From JAJEAO01 sp963667635 (GTDB taxonomy: Bacteria > Acidobacteriota > Vicinamibacteria > Marinacidobacterales > Marinacidobacteraceae), in the NCBI GenBank assembly GCA_965232015.1, contig OZ246946.1:1178001-1242000 (forward strand): a stretch of 64,000 nucleotides of DNA, in the 5' to 3' direction. The notes below the pieces were generated by a model. That model was not told where the DNA came from and made no database searches. It saw only the letters and a list, made by a program, of their open reading frames with translations. Positions 19,050-26,905 of this stretch are shown piece after piece. Numbering within the stretch: the stretch's first letter is position 1; each line of letters starts with the position of its first letter. The position numbers and the translations under genes were made by a program.

Positions 19050-20953
19050 GCCTCTCGGAACCCACCGCCTCCTCCGATGAGCGAGGGAAGCGGCAGCTCG
19101 GGTGGGCGGTCCTCGTCCTCGGGGCCGGTCTCTCGCTGTTCCAGTTGTGGCAGGCGGTCACCGGATCGCTGGGGGCGACCTGGCTCCGGCCGATCCATCT
19201 GACGTGGATCCTCGCGCTCGCCTTCCTCGTCCCGCCGGGCGGCAAGGAACTGCGCCTTCGGGGGCGGGACGGCGTACTCGCCGCCGTCGCGGTGGCGGCG
19301 GGCCTCTGGATCATCCAGTTCGACCGGCAGGGCATCGAGCACATCCTCCACGGTCTGAACCCGCTGGATCTCGCCGCCGGCGCCCTCCTCCTCGCTCTCC
19401 TTCTCGAGGCCACGCGGCGGCGCGTGGGACCGATGATGACGATCCTCGTGGGGGCTTTCCTCGCCTACAACGCGTTCGGCGCCCACCTGCCCGGTTTTCT
19501 CGCCCACCGCGGGTTCGAGCTCGAGCGCATCGTCCGCTTCGAGGTGTTCACCGGAGCCGGGCTGTTCGGTCTGCCCCTCGGAGTCGCATCGAGCACGGTG
19601 TTCGTCTTCGTTCTGTTCGGGGCGCTCCTCGAGTCCACCGGCGGGGGCCGCTTCTTCATCCAGCTCGCGTTCGCGGCCGCGGGGCGCTCGCGAGGGGGCC
19701 CGGCCAAGGCTGCGGTCCTCGCCTCGGCCGCCATGGGTTCCGTCTCCGGATCCGCGATTGCGAACACGGTCACGACCGGCTCGCTCACGATCCCCATGAT
19801 GAAGCGGCTCGGCTTTTCCCGCGAAGAAGCCGGCGGGATTGAGGCGGCGGCCTCCACCGGGGGGCAGCTCATGCCTCCCATCATGGGGGCCGGGGCGTTC
19901 CTGATGGCGGAGCTCACCTCCACCCCGTACACCCGCATCGTGCTCGTGTCGGCCCTGCCCGCGATCCTGTTCTTCGCGGGCACGCTGCTGTTCGTCCATG
20001 GCCTGTCCGTGCGCCGCGGCATCCCGGCGATGGAGTCCCGGCCCCGGCTGGCGGCCACGCTCGCCGAGGGCGCCCACTTCCTCGGCGCCATCGGCGTGGT
20101 CGTCGCGCTCCTGCTGATGAACTACTCCCCGCCGCTGGTGGGCGCCGTCGGCTGCGTCGCGGTGGTCCTCGCCGGGTCGCTCCGCCGCGGCACGCGGGTG
20201 GGACCGTGGCAGATCGCGGAGGGACTGGCCCGCGGCGCCATGACCGCGGTCCCGGTGTCGCTCGCCTGCGCGTCGGCGGGGATCGTGGTCGGCGTCATCG
20301 GCCAGACCGGCGTGGGCCTGCAGTTCGCCGAGCTGCTCCTCGGAGCGGCGCAGGAGTCGCTGCTCCCGGCGCTCGTCCTCTCCGCGCTGGTCGCGCTGAT
20401 CCTCGGGATGGGACTTCCGGTGACCGCCGCCTACATCGTGGTGGCGGTCGTGGCCGCGCCCGCCCTGACCGCGCTGGGGCTGCCCCTGCTCACCGCGCAC
20501 CTGATCCTGTTCTGGCTGTCGCAGACGTCGAACGTCACGCCGCCGATCGCGCTCGCGGCGTTCGCCGGCGCCGGAGTCGCGGGCGGGCGACCCATGGCCA
20601 CCGCGACCTGCGCCGTCCGCCTGGCGCTGGGGCTGTTCGTCGTGCCGTTGCTGATGGCCTACACCCCTCTGCTGCCGGCGGCGGGCGAGGCGGCGGGGCT
20701 GGCGCAGTTCGTGGCCTTCGCCGCCGGGCTCGTCGCCATGGCGGGCTTCGCCGTGGCGCTCTACGGTCACGGACTCGGCCCGGCGGGACCGATCGCGCGG
20801 GTCGCGGCGGGCGTCGGCTCGGTGCTGCTCCTCACGCCGGAGCCGATCCTCCGGATCGCGGGGGGCGCGCTCGCCGCGCTCGCGCTGGCGCAGTCGGGGC
20901 GCGCCGGCCGGGTCAGAGCTCCCGGATCCGACCGAGGTACTGGGCCGAGGTGA
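19046..20953 (+). CDS. TRAP transporter fused permease (4TM/12TM), probable CTG start
   Basis: Fused DctQ-DctM-type permease of about 635 residues. The family core is clear (GRFFIQLAFAAAGRSRGGPAK, MGSVSGSAIANTVTTGSLTIP, GGQLMPPIMGAGAFLMAE, GMGLPVTAAYIVVA). The frame has no ATG, GTG or TTG before a TTG at 19145, yet coding sequence typical of the family (KRQLGWAVLVLGAGLSLFQLW) precedes that TTG. The best start is CTG at 19046, overlapping the upstream TGA as CTGA, with GGAG eight bases before it. The 3' end runs 41 bases into the convergent pgsA-like gene. It works with the TAXI protein. Confidence 0.9.
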   Translation: MSLSEPTASSDERGKRQLGWAVLVLGAGLSLFQLWQAVTGSLGATWLRPIHLTWILALAFLVPPGGKELRLRGRDGVLAAVAVAAGLWIIQFDRQGIEHILHGLNPLDLAAGALLLALLLEATRRRVGPMMTILVGAFLAYNAFGAHLPGFLAHRGFELERIVRFEVFTGAGLFGLPLGVASSTVFVFVLFGALLESTGGGRFFIQLAFAAAGRSRGGPAKAAVLASAAMGSVSGSAIANTVTTGSLTIPMMKRLGFSREEAGGIEAAASTGGQLMPPIMGAGAFLMAELTSTPYTRIVLVSALPAILFFAGTLLFVHGLSVRRGIPAMESRPRLAATLAEGAHFLGAIGVVVALLLMNYSPPLVGAVGCVAVVLAGSLRRGTRVGPWQIAEGLARGAMTAVPVSLACASAGIVVGVIGQTGVGLQFAELLLGAAQESLLPALVLSALVALILGMGLPVTAAYIVVAVVAAPALTALGLPLLTAHLILFWLSQTSNVTPPIALAAFAGAGVAGGRPMATATCAVRLALGLFVVPLLMAYTPLLPAAGEAAGLAQFVAFAAGLVAMAGFAVALYGHGLGPAGPIARVAAGVGSVLLLTPEPILRIAGGALAALALAQSGRAGRVRAPGSDRGTGPR

Positions 20954-21446
20954 TCACGGTCAGGGCCACCATCGCCCCGAGCAGCAGCGTGGTGACCGGA
21001 TGCTCGATGACGAGGAGGTTGGCCACCAGGATCCAGAGGATCCCGACCACGTTGATCACCGTGGTCCATTTGCCCAGCCGGCTGGGAAGGAACTCGCGCC
21101 GCTCCACCGCCACGTTGTAGGCGCCGGCCACGATCAGGATGGTGGCGTCGCGGGCGAGGACGATGGTGGCGACCCACGCCGGGATCCGGACGGTGAGCGC
21201 CTCGATCGGCGACGCCAGCGCCACGACGGCGGACACGATGAGCACCTTGTCGGCGATGGGGTCGAGGAGCGCGCCCAGTCGGGAGCGCTCCTGCCGGCGG
21301 CGGGCGAGAGCGCCGTCGAGCAGGTCGGTCACGCCGGCGACCAGGAGCGCCACCAGCGCCCAGCCGAAGCGGCCGTAGAGGATGCTCATGACCACCACGG
21401 GCGCGAGCAGGAGCCGCAGGAGGGTGAGCTGGTTGGCGAGCGTCAT
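20913..21446 (-). CDS. CDP-alcohol phosphatidyltransferase, PgsA-like
   Basis: A 177-residue membrane enzyme starting MTLANQLTLLRLLLAPVVV. The catalytic motif reads TDLLDGALARRRQERSRLGALLDPIADK, complete in its Asp residues. Family enzymes transfer a phosphatidyl group from CDP-diacylglycerol to glycerol-3-phosphate (PgsA), or to a related alcohol or phosphatidylglycerol. A second PgsA-like enzyme of the same length is encoded at 35850-36383, and I judge that one the better PgsA candidate. The 3' end overlaps the convergent TRAP permease by 41 bases, and the 5' flank is a repeat cluster. Confidence 0.88.
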   Translation of the reverse strand: MTLANQLTLLRLLLAPVVVMSILYGRFGWALVALLVAGVTDLLDGALARRRQERSRLGALLDPIADKVLIVSAVVALASPIEALTVRIPAWVATIVLARDATILIVAGAYNVAVERREFLPSRLGKWTTVINVVGILWILVANLLVIEHPVTTLLLGAMVALTVITSAQYLGRIREL

Positions 21447-21613
21447 GTCGGAACGCCGGACTCCAGTCCGGCAATGCCGGAACCACGGGACTCCACCGGT
21501 TCTCCCGGCAGGGGCCCGGCAGCGGCGAAACCCGGCATTATGGCGCGCCGCCGGCGCGCGTTGCCGGCGCGCCGGCAAGGGACTGGAGTCCGGCGCGCCG
21601 GCAGACCGGCAGG
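21447..21613. repeat. Cluster of dispersed palindromic repeats
   Basis: Contains GCCGGACTCCAGTCCGGC (21455-21472), CCGGTTCTCCCGGCAGGGGC with CCGGCAG (about 21498-21521), and AAGGGACTGGAGTCCGGC followed by GCGCCGGCA (about 21578-21602). The modules match those at 51.4-51.8 kb. The cluster fills the whole space between the PgsA-like gene and the upstream hydrolase. Confidence 0.8.
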
Positions 21614-22558
21614 TCACTCCGGACCCGGTCCGACCCCGAAGAACCGGAGCATGGCGCTCCGGCACGCCTCGGGATTGACGAGGCACGGCCGGCCGTGGCC
21701 GGCCCCCTCGACCTCGACGAGGCGGCTCTCCGGGTGTCCATTCGCCCGAAAGACCGCCACCTGGTCGGCCGCCGGCGCCCGGATGTCGTCCTGGCCGACG
21801 AACATGAGAATCGGAACGCCCCGACGAACCAGATCGCGGGAGAACCGGGTGATATCGGTCGCGCCGGGCGCCAGCCCGCTGGAAAGGCGCATCCCGAGGC
21901 GGGTCAGGTGCGCCGAGGGGAAGCGCGGCACGCGGAAGAGCGCCACCGCGTACTGATCCACCACGGCCGGAACGCTGCGGAACACGCTGTCCAGCACGAC
22001 GCCCGTCGGGGGCTCCGCGGCGTAGGCCCCGGCCCGGGCCGCGGCGGCGGCGCCCATCGAGATCCCGAGGAAATAGAGCCGGTCGCCGGGAGCCCGCTGC
22101 CGAAGGAAACCGGCGCCGGCGAGAACATCGAGGCTCTCGAAGTGTCCAAGCGACGTCAGCGCCTTGCGACCTCCGACGATCTCGGCGCTCGCTCCATGCC
22201 GCCGCAGATCGAGGGCGAGGACGGAGCATCCGCTCCGGGCCGCCCAGATCGCCCGTGGGAGCACCTCCTGACGGGACCGGAAGAGCCCGTGGGCCATGAC
22301 CACTGAGCAGGCCCCCGGCGCCGCCGGCCGGAGATGCCAGCCGGAGATGCGAACGCCGTCCTCCGTCCGGACGAAAACCGTCCGGTAGGACACCCCGGAG
22401 TCCGCCGGCGTCGCCCGGAGCGACAGGTCTTGCGGGCGGGTCCCGGAGCTGCGCGTCAGGGCGACTCCGATGAGCACCGGGATCGTCAGCAACGCGACGA
22501 GAGCGGCGAGACCAACGAGCCATGCCGTGCGCCGCAGCCGGCTCCGCCGCCGTCTCAT
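21614..22558 (-). CDS. Membrane-anchored alpha/beta hydrolase
   Basis: A 314-residue protein whose ATG overlaps the MFS transporter stop as ATGA. After a basic start a single hydrophobic helix (WLVGLAALVALLTIPVLIGVAL) serves as signal anchor. The hydrolase domain shows oxyanion region MAHGLFRSRQE, nucleophile elbow GISMGAAAAAR, acid FVGQDDIRAP and His GAGHGRPC. The layout resembles the YqkD/FrsA-like, BAAT-like exported hydrolases. Substrate unknown. The 3' end borders a repeat cluster. Confidence 0.85.
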   Translation of the reverse strand: MRRRRSRLRRTAWLVGLAALVALLTIPVLIGVALTRSSGTRPQDLSLRATPADSGVSYRTVFVRTEDGVRISGWHLRPAAPGACSVVMAHGLFRSRQEVLPRAIWAARSGCSVLALDLRRHGASAEIVGGRKALTSLGHFESLDVLAGAGFLRQRAPGDRLYFLGISMGAAAAARAGAYAAEPPTGVVLDSVFRSVPAVVDQYAVALFRVPRFPSAHLTRLGMRLSSGLAPGATDITRFSRDLVRRGVPILMFVGQDDIRAPAADQVAVFRANGHPESRLVEVEGAGHGRPCLVNPEACRSAMLRFFGVGPGPE

Positions 22559-23751
22559 CGAGGCCTGGTGGCGGGCGTCCCGCCCGGTTCGGGCACCCGT
22601 GCGATCAGCACGGCGGCGGCGATGCCGAATCCGGCCATCGCGACGCACACCGCGAAGAACCCGCGGTCGTAGAGCGCGCCGCCGAGCCCGGCGGCGACCG
22701 CGATCCCGAGCTGCGAGAGCGTGTTGGAGAAGGCGAGGAAGGAGGCGCGGCGGTCCGATTCGACCAGTTCGCTGCGCAGCGCGGCGAAGGCGGCGATCCG
22801 GGCCACCGCGAGGCATCCGAAGACCAGCACGGTCGCCACCAGCGCCGCCCCGGCGAGCGCGGGCAGGACCAGCGTCAGCCCCGCAACCACCACCGACGCG
22901 TGGACGGCGAGCCGCTTCTTCCCGAGGCGGTCGGCGAGCGGCCCCGACAGCGGCTGGACCACCATGATCACGAGGCCGAAGGCACCGTAGAGGAGTCCCA
23001 TCTGGGGGAGCGTGAAGCCGCGGGTCTCCTGCATCCAGCCGGATGCGTAGGCGGTCACTCCGATCAGGCTTCCCGACAGGAAGAACGCTCCCAGCGCCGC
23101 GGCCCGGAGCGTCGGATCCCGCGCGAAGTCGGCGTAGGTCCGGACCCGGTGCGCGAGGCCGCCGCGGCGGCGGGAGCGGTGCGGCGGGGCCCGGTGCGAA
23201 ACCACCAGCAGCGTCGCCGCCGTCCCGAGCCCGGCGAGCCCCAGGTAGGCGGCCCGGAGCCCGATCCCCTCGACGACGAACGCGGCCCCCACCTGCCCCA
23301 TCGTGGCCGCGCCCATCGCCGCCCCCATGAGGATCGCCATCGCCCGCCCCCGCCGCGCGTAGGCGACGAGGTCCGCCACCCACGCCACCGCGATCACCGA
23401 GATCGCGCCTCCGGCGGCCCCGGCCGCGATCCGGGCCGCGAGAAAGACCGGGTAGGACGGCCGCAGCGCGACGGCCGCGGCCGACATCGTCAGAAGCGCC
23501 CCCGCCGCGATCAGCCACGGACGTCGTCCGGTCGCGTCGGACAGCGGACCGACGATGATCGCCGCCGTCGCCGCCGCGACGGCATAGGCCGCGATCGCCC
23601 ATCCCACCTCGGGCACGGAGGCCCCAAGACCTCTTGCGAGCGCGGCGATCAACGGGGTGACCACCTGTTGATCGAGGAGTCCGACCCCCAGGATCGCCGC
23701 GATCACGGTCCCCGCCCAGCGGAACGAGGGGGAGGGAGGCGGCGATTCCAC
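22555..23751 (-). CDS. Major facilitator superfamily transporter
   Basis: A 398-residue protein with about twelve hydrophobic helices. The A-like loop between helices 2 and 3 is present (GPLSDATGRRPWLIAAG), and its repeat in the second half is GPLADRLGKKRLAVHAS. These mark a drug/metabolite type MFS carrier. The GTG at 23751 is the plausible start but lacks a clear Shine-Dalgarno. The AT-rich patch 23780-23792 may serve as promoter for this gene and for the divergent DUF349 gene. The stop overlaps the next hydrolase gene. Substrate not predictable. Confidence 0.9.
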   Translation of the reverse strand: MESPPPSPSFRWAGTVIAAILGVGLLDQQVVTPLIAALARGLGASVPEVGWAIAAYAVAAATAAIIVGPLSDATGRRPWLIAAGALLTMSAAAVALRPSYPVFLAARIAAGAAGGAISVIAVAWVADLVAYARRGRAMAILMGAAMGAATMGQVGAAFVVEGIGLRAAYLGLAGLGTAATLLVVSHRAPPHRSRRRGGLAHRVRTYADFARDPTLRAAALGAFFLSGSLIGVTAYASGWMQETRGFTLPQMGLLYGAFGLVIMVVQPLSGPLADRLGKKRLAVHASVVVAGLTLVLPALAGAALVATVLVFGCLAVARIAAFAALRSELVESDRRASFLAFSNTLSQLGIAVAAGLGGALYDRGFFAVCVAMAGFGIAAAVLIARVPEPGGTPATRPR

Positions 23752-23784
23752 GGAGACCGGCCGGGCGGCGCGGAGCCGAAAGGC

Positions 23785-23790
23785 TATATT
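23785..23790 (+). promoter_or_regulatory. TATATT -10-like element between divergent genes
   Basis: The only strongly AT-rich island in this GC-rich intergenic region. TATATT lies 54 bases before the DUF349 gene ATG. On the other strand AATATAGCC lies about 30 bases before the MFS start. Confidence 0.45.
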
Positions 23791-23844
23791 TTTCCGCCCC
23801 CACGCGGCCCGCGGCCCCCCAGGGCCGCCGCCGATGGGACACGC

Positions 23845-26800
23845 ATGTCGGTTCTCGCCCGTTTCTCCCCGTCCCCGCTCAGGAGCCGCGACGCCGCGGT
23901 GCGGCTCAAGGCGGTCCGGAATCACGATCCCGAGGACACCGCCCGGCTCGCCGAACTGGCGCGCACCGATCCGGACCCGGCGGTCCGAAAAGAGGCGGTG
24001 CGGCGGCTGGACGCGCCCCGGGTTCTCCTCGAACTGGTGACGACCGCCAAGGACGACGAGGCGCGGCAGCTCGCCCGCGCCCGCAGCGAGGCGCTCCTGG
24101 TCCGGATCGCCGCCGACGATCGCGACCTCGGGGAGTCGCGGCGGGCCCTGGGCCTTCTGACCCCGCTCCCCGGCGTGGCCGAGGTCGTCTGCCGGGCCCG
24201 CTTCGAACCGGTCCGCGACGAAGCGCTCGACCGCCTCCTCTCCGCCGACGGCGAGGGCGACGGGGCGGCGGATCGCGACGCCGCGCTGGCCCGGGTCGCG
24301 GCGCGTGGCGCCGACCCCGCGGTCCGGGGGCGCGCCCTGGCCGAGATCGGCTCGGCATCCGGTCTGGCGCAGGTGGCGACGACGGCCCGGGCGCGCGAAA
24401 CGGCGCAGGCCGCCGTTCGGCGGATCTCCGACCCGGACGAGCTGCTCCGGATCGCGACGGGCGGGGCCTCGCCGAGCATCCGGCGGCTCGCCCGACGACT
24501 GGCCGACGAACGCCTCCCCGCCGACCACCCGGAGCGGGTCGCCGCGCGGGAGCGCCTCCTGAAGCCGATCCTGGCCCGCCTCGACGCCAGGGGGATCACT
24601 GTGGCCGCGCAGCGCCGTTGCCTTCGCGAGGCGGGCGGGGTGCTTCGCTCCGGGCCGGTGAGTCCCGAGTCCGAGGCCCGGCTGGAGGCGGTGCGGGCCG
24701 AGGTCCGGAAGGCTCTGGCCATCCAGGAGGAAGCCGCGGCCCGGCTGCGGGCGCCGGTGAAGCAGGCTCCGGTGGCCGCGCCGCGTCCGGCTCCCGCGGC
24801 GTGGAAGGCGGCGCCGGAGATCCTCGCGCTGGTCGAGCGGCTGGAGAGCGCCGAGGCGCCGATGTCGTTTGGCGATCTGGCGAAACTCGAGCCGCAGGTG
24901 CTGGCGGGCGTCGTCGGCGCGCCGCCCGAGGCCGAGGTCCGGGGCCGGATCGAGGCGGCCCTTCGGGGCGCGCGCGAGCGGGCCCGCGAGCTGCGCCGGC
25001 GCCGGAGCGACGCCTTCGATCTCGTCGAGATGGCGGATCAGGCGGAGGCGCTCGCCAAGGGGCTGGCGCGGGCGGCGGCGGGCGGGTCCCCGCCGGGTCG
25101 CCGTCGCCGCTCGTGGGCGGATCCGGTCCGGGGTCGGCGCGAGCTGCTGCGACTCCGCCGTCGGTTCGAGCGCTCGACGGTCCAGGAAGGGGACGACGCG
25201 GATCGGTTCCAGAAGGCGACCGGGAAGGCGGAGGCGCTTCTCGCCGACGCCGAGGAGAAGCGGAAGGCCGCCGAGGAGAAACGGAAGGAGCGCCTCGCCG
25301 CCCTCGACGCCCGGCTCGACGCCCTCGCGGCGGGAGTGGACGGGGAGGCGACGTTCGCGCCCGACGAGGTCGAGAAGGCGCTCCGCGACCTGGGGGCGCT
25401 CCGGGGGAAAGGCGATCTGTGGCGTTTGGCCGGTCCCGCGCGCCGCGCGCGGGTCGAGCGGCTTCAGGCCGCTCTGGTTCCGAAGCTTCGCGAGGCGCGG
25501 GAGCTGCGCGAATGGAAGCAGTGGTCCAACCTGGGCGTTCAGACCGAGATCATCGGCCGCGGCCGTGCGCTTCTCGAGGTCGAGGATCCCGCCCGAGTGG
25601 ATCGGGAGCTCACCGCCCTCGACCGGGCCTGGCGCGAGGCCCGGCATGCGCACCCGGAGAAAGGGCAGGAGCTGTGGGACGAATGGAGCGAGGTGCGCGC
25701 CGACCTCCTCGAGCGGGCGGCGCCGGTTCGGGAGGCGCGAGCCCGGGCCATCGAGGAAAAGGTCGAGGCCCTCGACCTGCTCGCCGCCCGCGCCGAGGCG
25801 ATGGCGGACGCATTCGATCCGATGCAGGTCGAGGCGATGCGGGCGCTCATGCCCGAGTGGAAGGCGCAGTCCAGGGGCCTTCCGCGGCGGCGTTCCGACA
25901 AGGTGTGGAAGCGGTTCCGCGCCGCGAACGATCGGTTCTTCCAGGCGATGGCCGAGCGCCGGGCCGCCGGGAAGAAGCGCTACGAGGAACTCGCGGCGAA
26001 CATCCCGGCCCGTGAAGCGCTGGTGGAGCGGGCGAAGGCGCTCGAAGCCACCGCCCGGTCGGGAACGGTGAACACCTCCATCCGGGAGCTGATCGCGGCG
26101 TGGAAAGAGGCGCCCCCGGTCCCGCGGAAGGCGGGCGACCGGCTCTGGAAGGCGTTCTCCGGCGCGCTGGACAGCGCCCGGGAAGCGGCGCGCGCCCGCC
26201 ACTTCACCGGGTCGGAGCCGGAGGGCCGCGGGGAGCAGGAAGTCCCGGCGGCGGAGCTCGACGCGATCAGCGAAGGCGTCGCCGGAGTCGTCGCCCTGCC
26301 GGCCGGAGAACGCGCCGCGGCCGCGGGACCGGTGTTCGGCGCGCTCCGCAAGCTCCAGCGGGCTGGCAAGGCCGCACCGGTCGCCGCCGAGTTCGGGGCG
26401 GCGCTCTCCGAGGCGTTCGAATCGGCCCCGGAGAGCTTCGCCGGCACCCGGTTCGACCAGGACGAGCTCGTCACCCGGCTGAAGAAGCTGGAGAAACGGC
26501 TCGACCGCCTCGCGCCGGCGCCGGCGGCGCCGACGCAGGGCGCGGGGATCGCGTTCCTCGCCGCGCAGCTCCAGCGTTCTCTCGGCGCCGGGCGTCCCGC
26601 GGACCAGGGCGCCGCCGCCCGGGAAGCCGCCGGAGAGGCCGCGCGGCTGCTCGAACGGGCGCAGGCGGCGGGGCCGGCTCTGAGCCCGGCGGCGCGGGAC
26701 GCGCGCGCCTCGCTCGAGCGACGCGCCCGGAAAGTGATCGCCGCGGCGCCGCCGGTCCCGGAGGCCCGCAGTCGAGGCCGGGGTTTCCGCTCCGGCCGGG

Positions 26801-26886
26801 GCCGATCGCGCGGGCCACGGTCGCCGGGCCGGCGCTCCCGACCGCGAGGGGCGCGGCGGACCGCCTCCGCCCCGACCAGCGGCTGA
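23845..26886 (+). CDS. Large DUF349 coiled-coil protein with N-terminal HEAT-like region
   Basis: A 1013-residue protein. The ATG at 23845 is chosen as the first start after the promoter region, although the frame is open far upstream. Residues 1-250 contain short alpha-helical repeats with the pattern DPDPAVRKEAVRRLD, resembling HEAT repeats. From about residue 330 onward, several DUF349 modules appear with aromatic-charged signatures (ELREWKQWSNLGVQ, WREARHAHPEKGQELWDEW, PRRRSDKVWKRFRAANDRFF, PRKAGDRLWKAFSGALDSAR). Long Ala/Arg/Glu helices link them. The family is widespread but uncharacterised. The C terminus is basic (Arg/Gly-rich), which suggests nucleic-acid contact. That is inference. 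Confidence 0.85.
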   Translation: MSVLARFSPSPLRSRDAAVRLKAVRNHDPEDTARLAELARTDPDPAVRKEAVRRLDAPRVLLELVTTAKDDEARQLARARSEALLVRIAADDRDLGESRRALGLLTPLPGVAEVVCRARFEPVRDEALDRLLSADGEGDGAADRDAALARVAARGADPAVRGRALAEIGSASGLAQVATTARARETAQAAVRRISDPDELLRIATGGASPSIRRLARRLADERLPADHPERVAARERLLKPILARLDARGITVAAQRRCLREAGGVLRSGPVSPESEARLEAVRAEVRKALAIQEEAAARLRAPVKQAPVAAPRPAPAAWKAAPEILALVERLESAEAPMSFGDLAKLEPQVLAGVVGAPPEAEVRGRIEAALRGARERARELRRRRSDAFDLVEMADQAEALAKGLARAAAGGSPPGRRRRSWADPVRGRRELLRLRRRFERSTVQEGDDADRFQKATGKAEALLADAEEKRKAAEEKRKERLAALDARLDALAAGVDGEATFAPDEVEKALRDLGALRGKGDLWRLAGPARRARVERLQAALVPKLREARELREWKQWSNLGVQTEIIGRGRALLEVEDPARVDRELTALDRAWREARHAHPEKGQELWDEWSEVRADLLERAAPVREARARAIEEKVEALDLLAARAEAMADAFDPMQVEAMRALMPEWKAQSRGLPRRRSDKVWKRFRAANDRFFQAMAERRAAGKKRYEELAANIPAREALVERAKALEATARSGTVNTSIRELIAAWKEAPPVPRKAGDRLWKAFSGALDSAREAARARHFTGSEPEGRGEQEVPAAELDAISEGVAGVVALPAGERAAAAGPVFGALRKLQRAGKAAPVAAEFGAALSEAFESAPESFAGTRFDQDELVTRLKKLEKRLDRLAPAPAAPTQGAGIAFLAAQLQRSLGAGRPADQGAAAREAAGEAARLLERAQAAGPALSPAARDARASLERRARKVIAAAPPVPEARSRGRGFRSGRGRSRGPRSPGRRSRPRGARRTASAPTSG

Positions 26887-26905
26887 GCGCCGCGGTCACC
26901 CCGGC

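Noticed and set aside
22522..23844. Open plus-strand frame continuing upstream of the DUF349 gene for about 440 codons
   Set aside because: It runs antisense to the MFS transporter and hydrolase with low-complexity translation. The promoter-like island at 23785 and the ATG at 23845 mark the real start.
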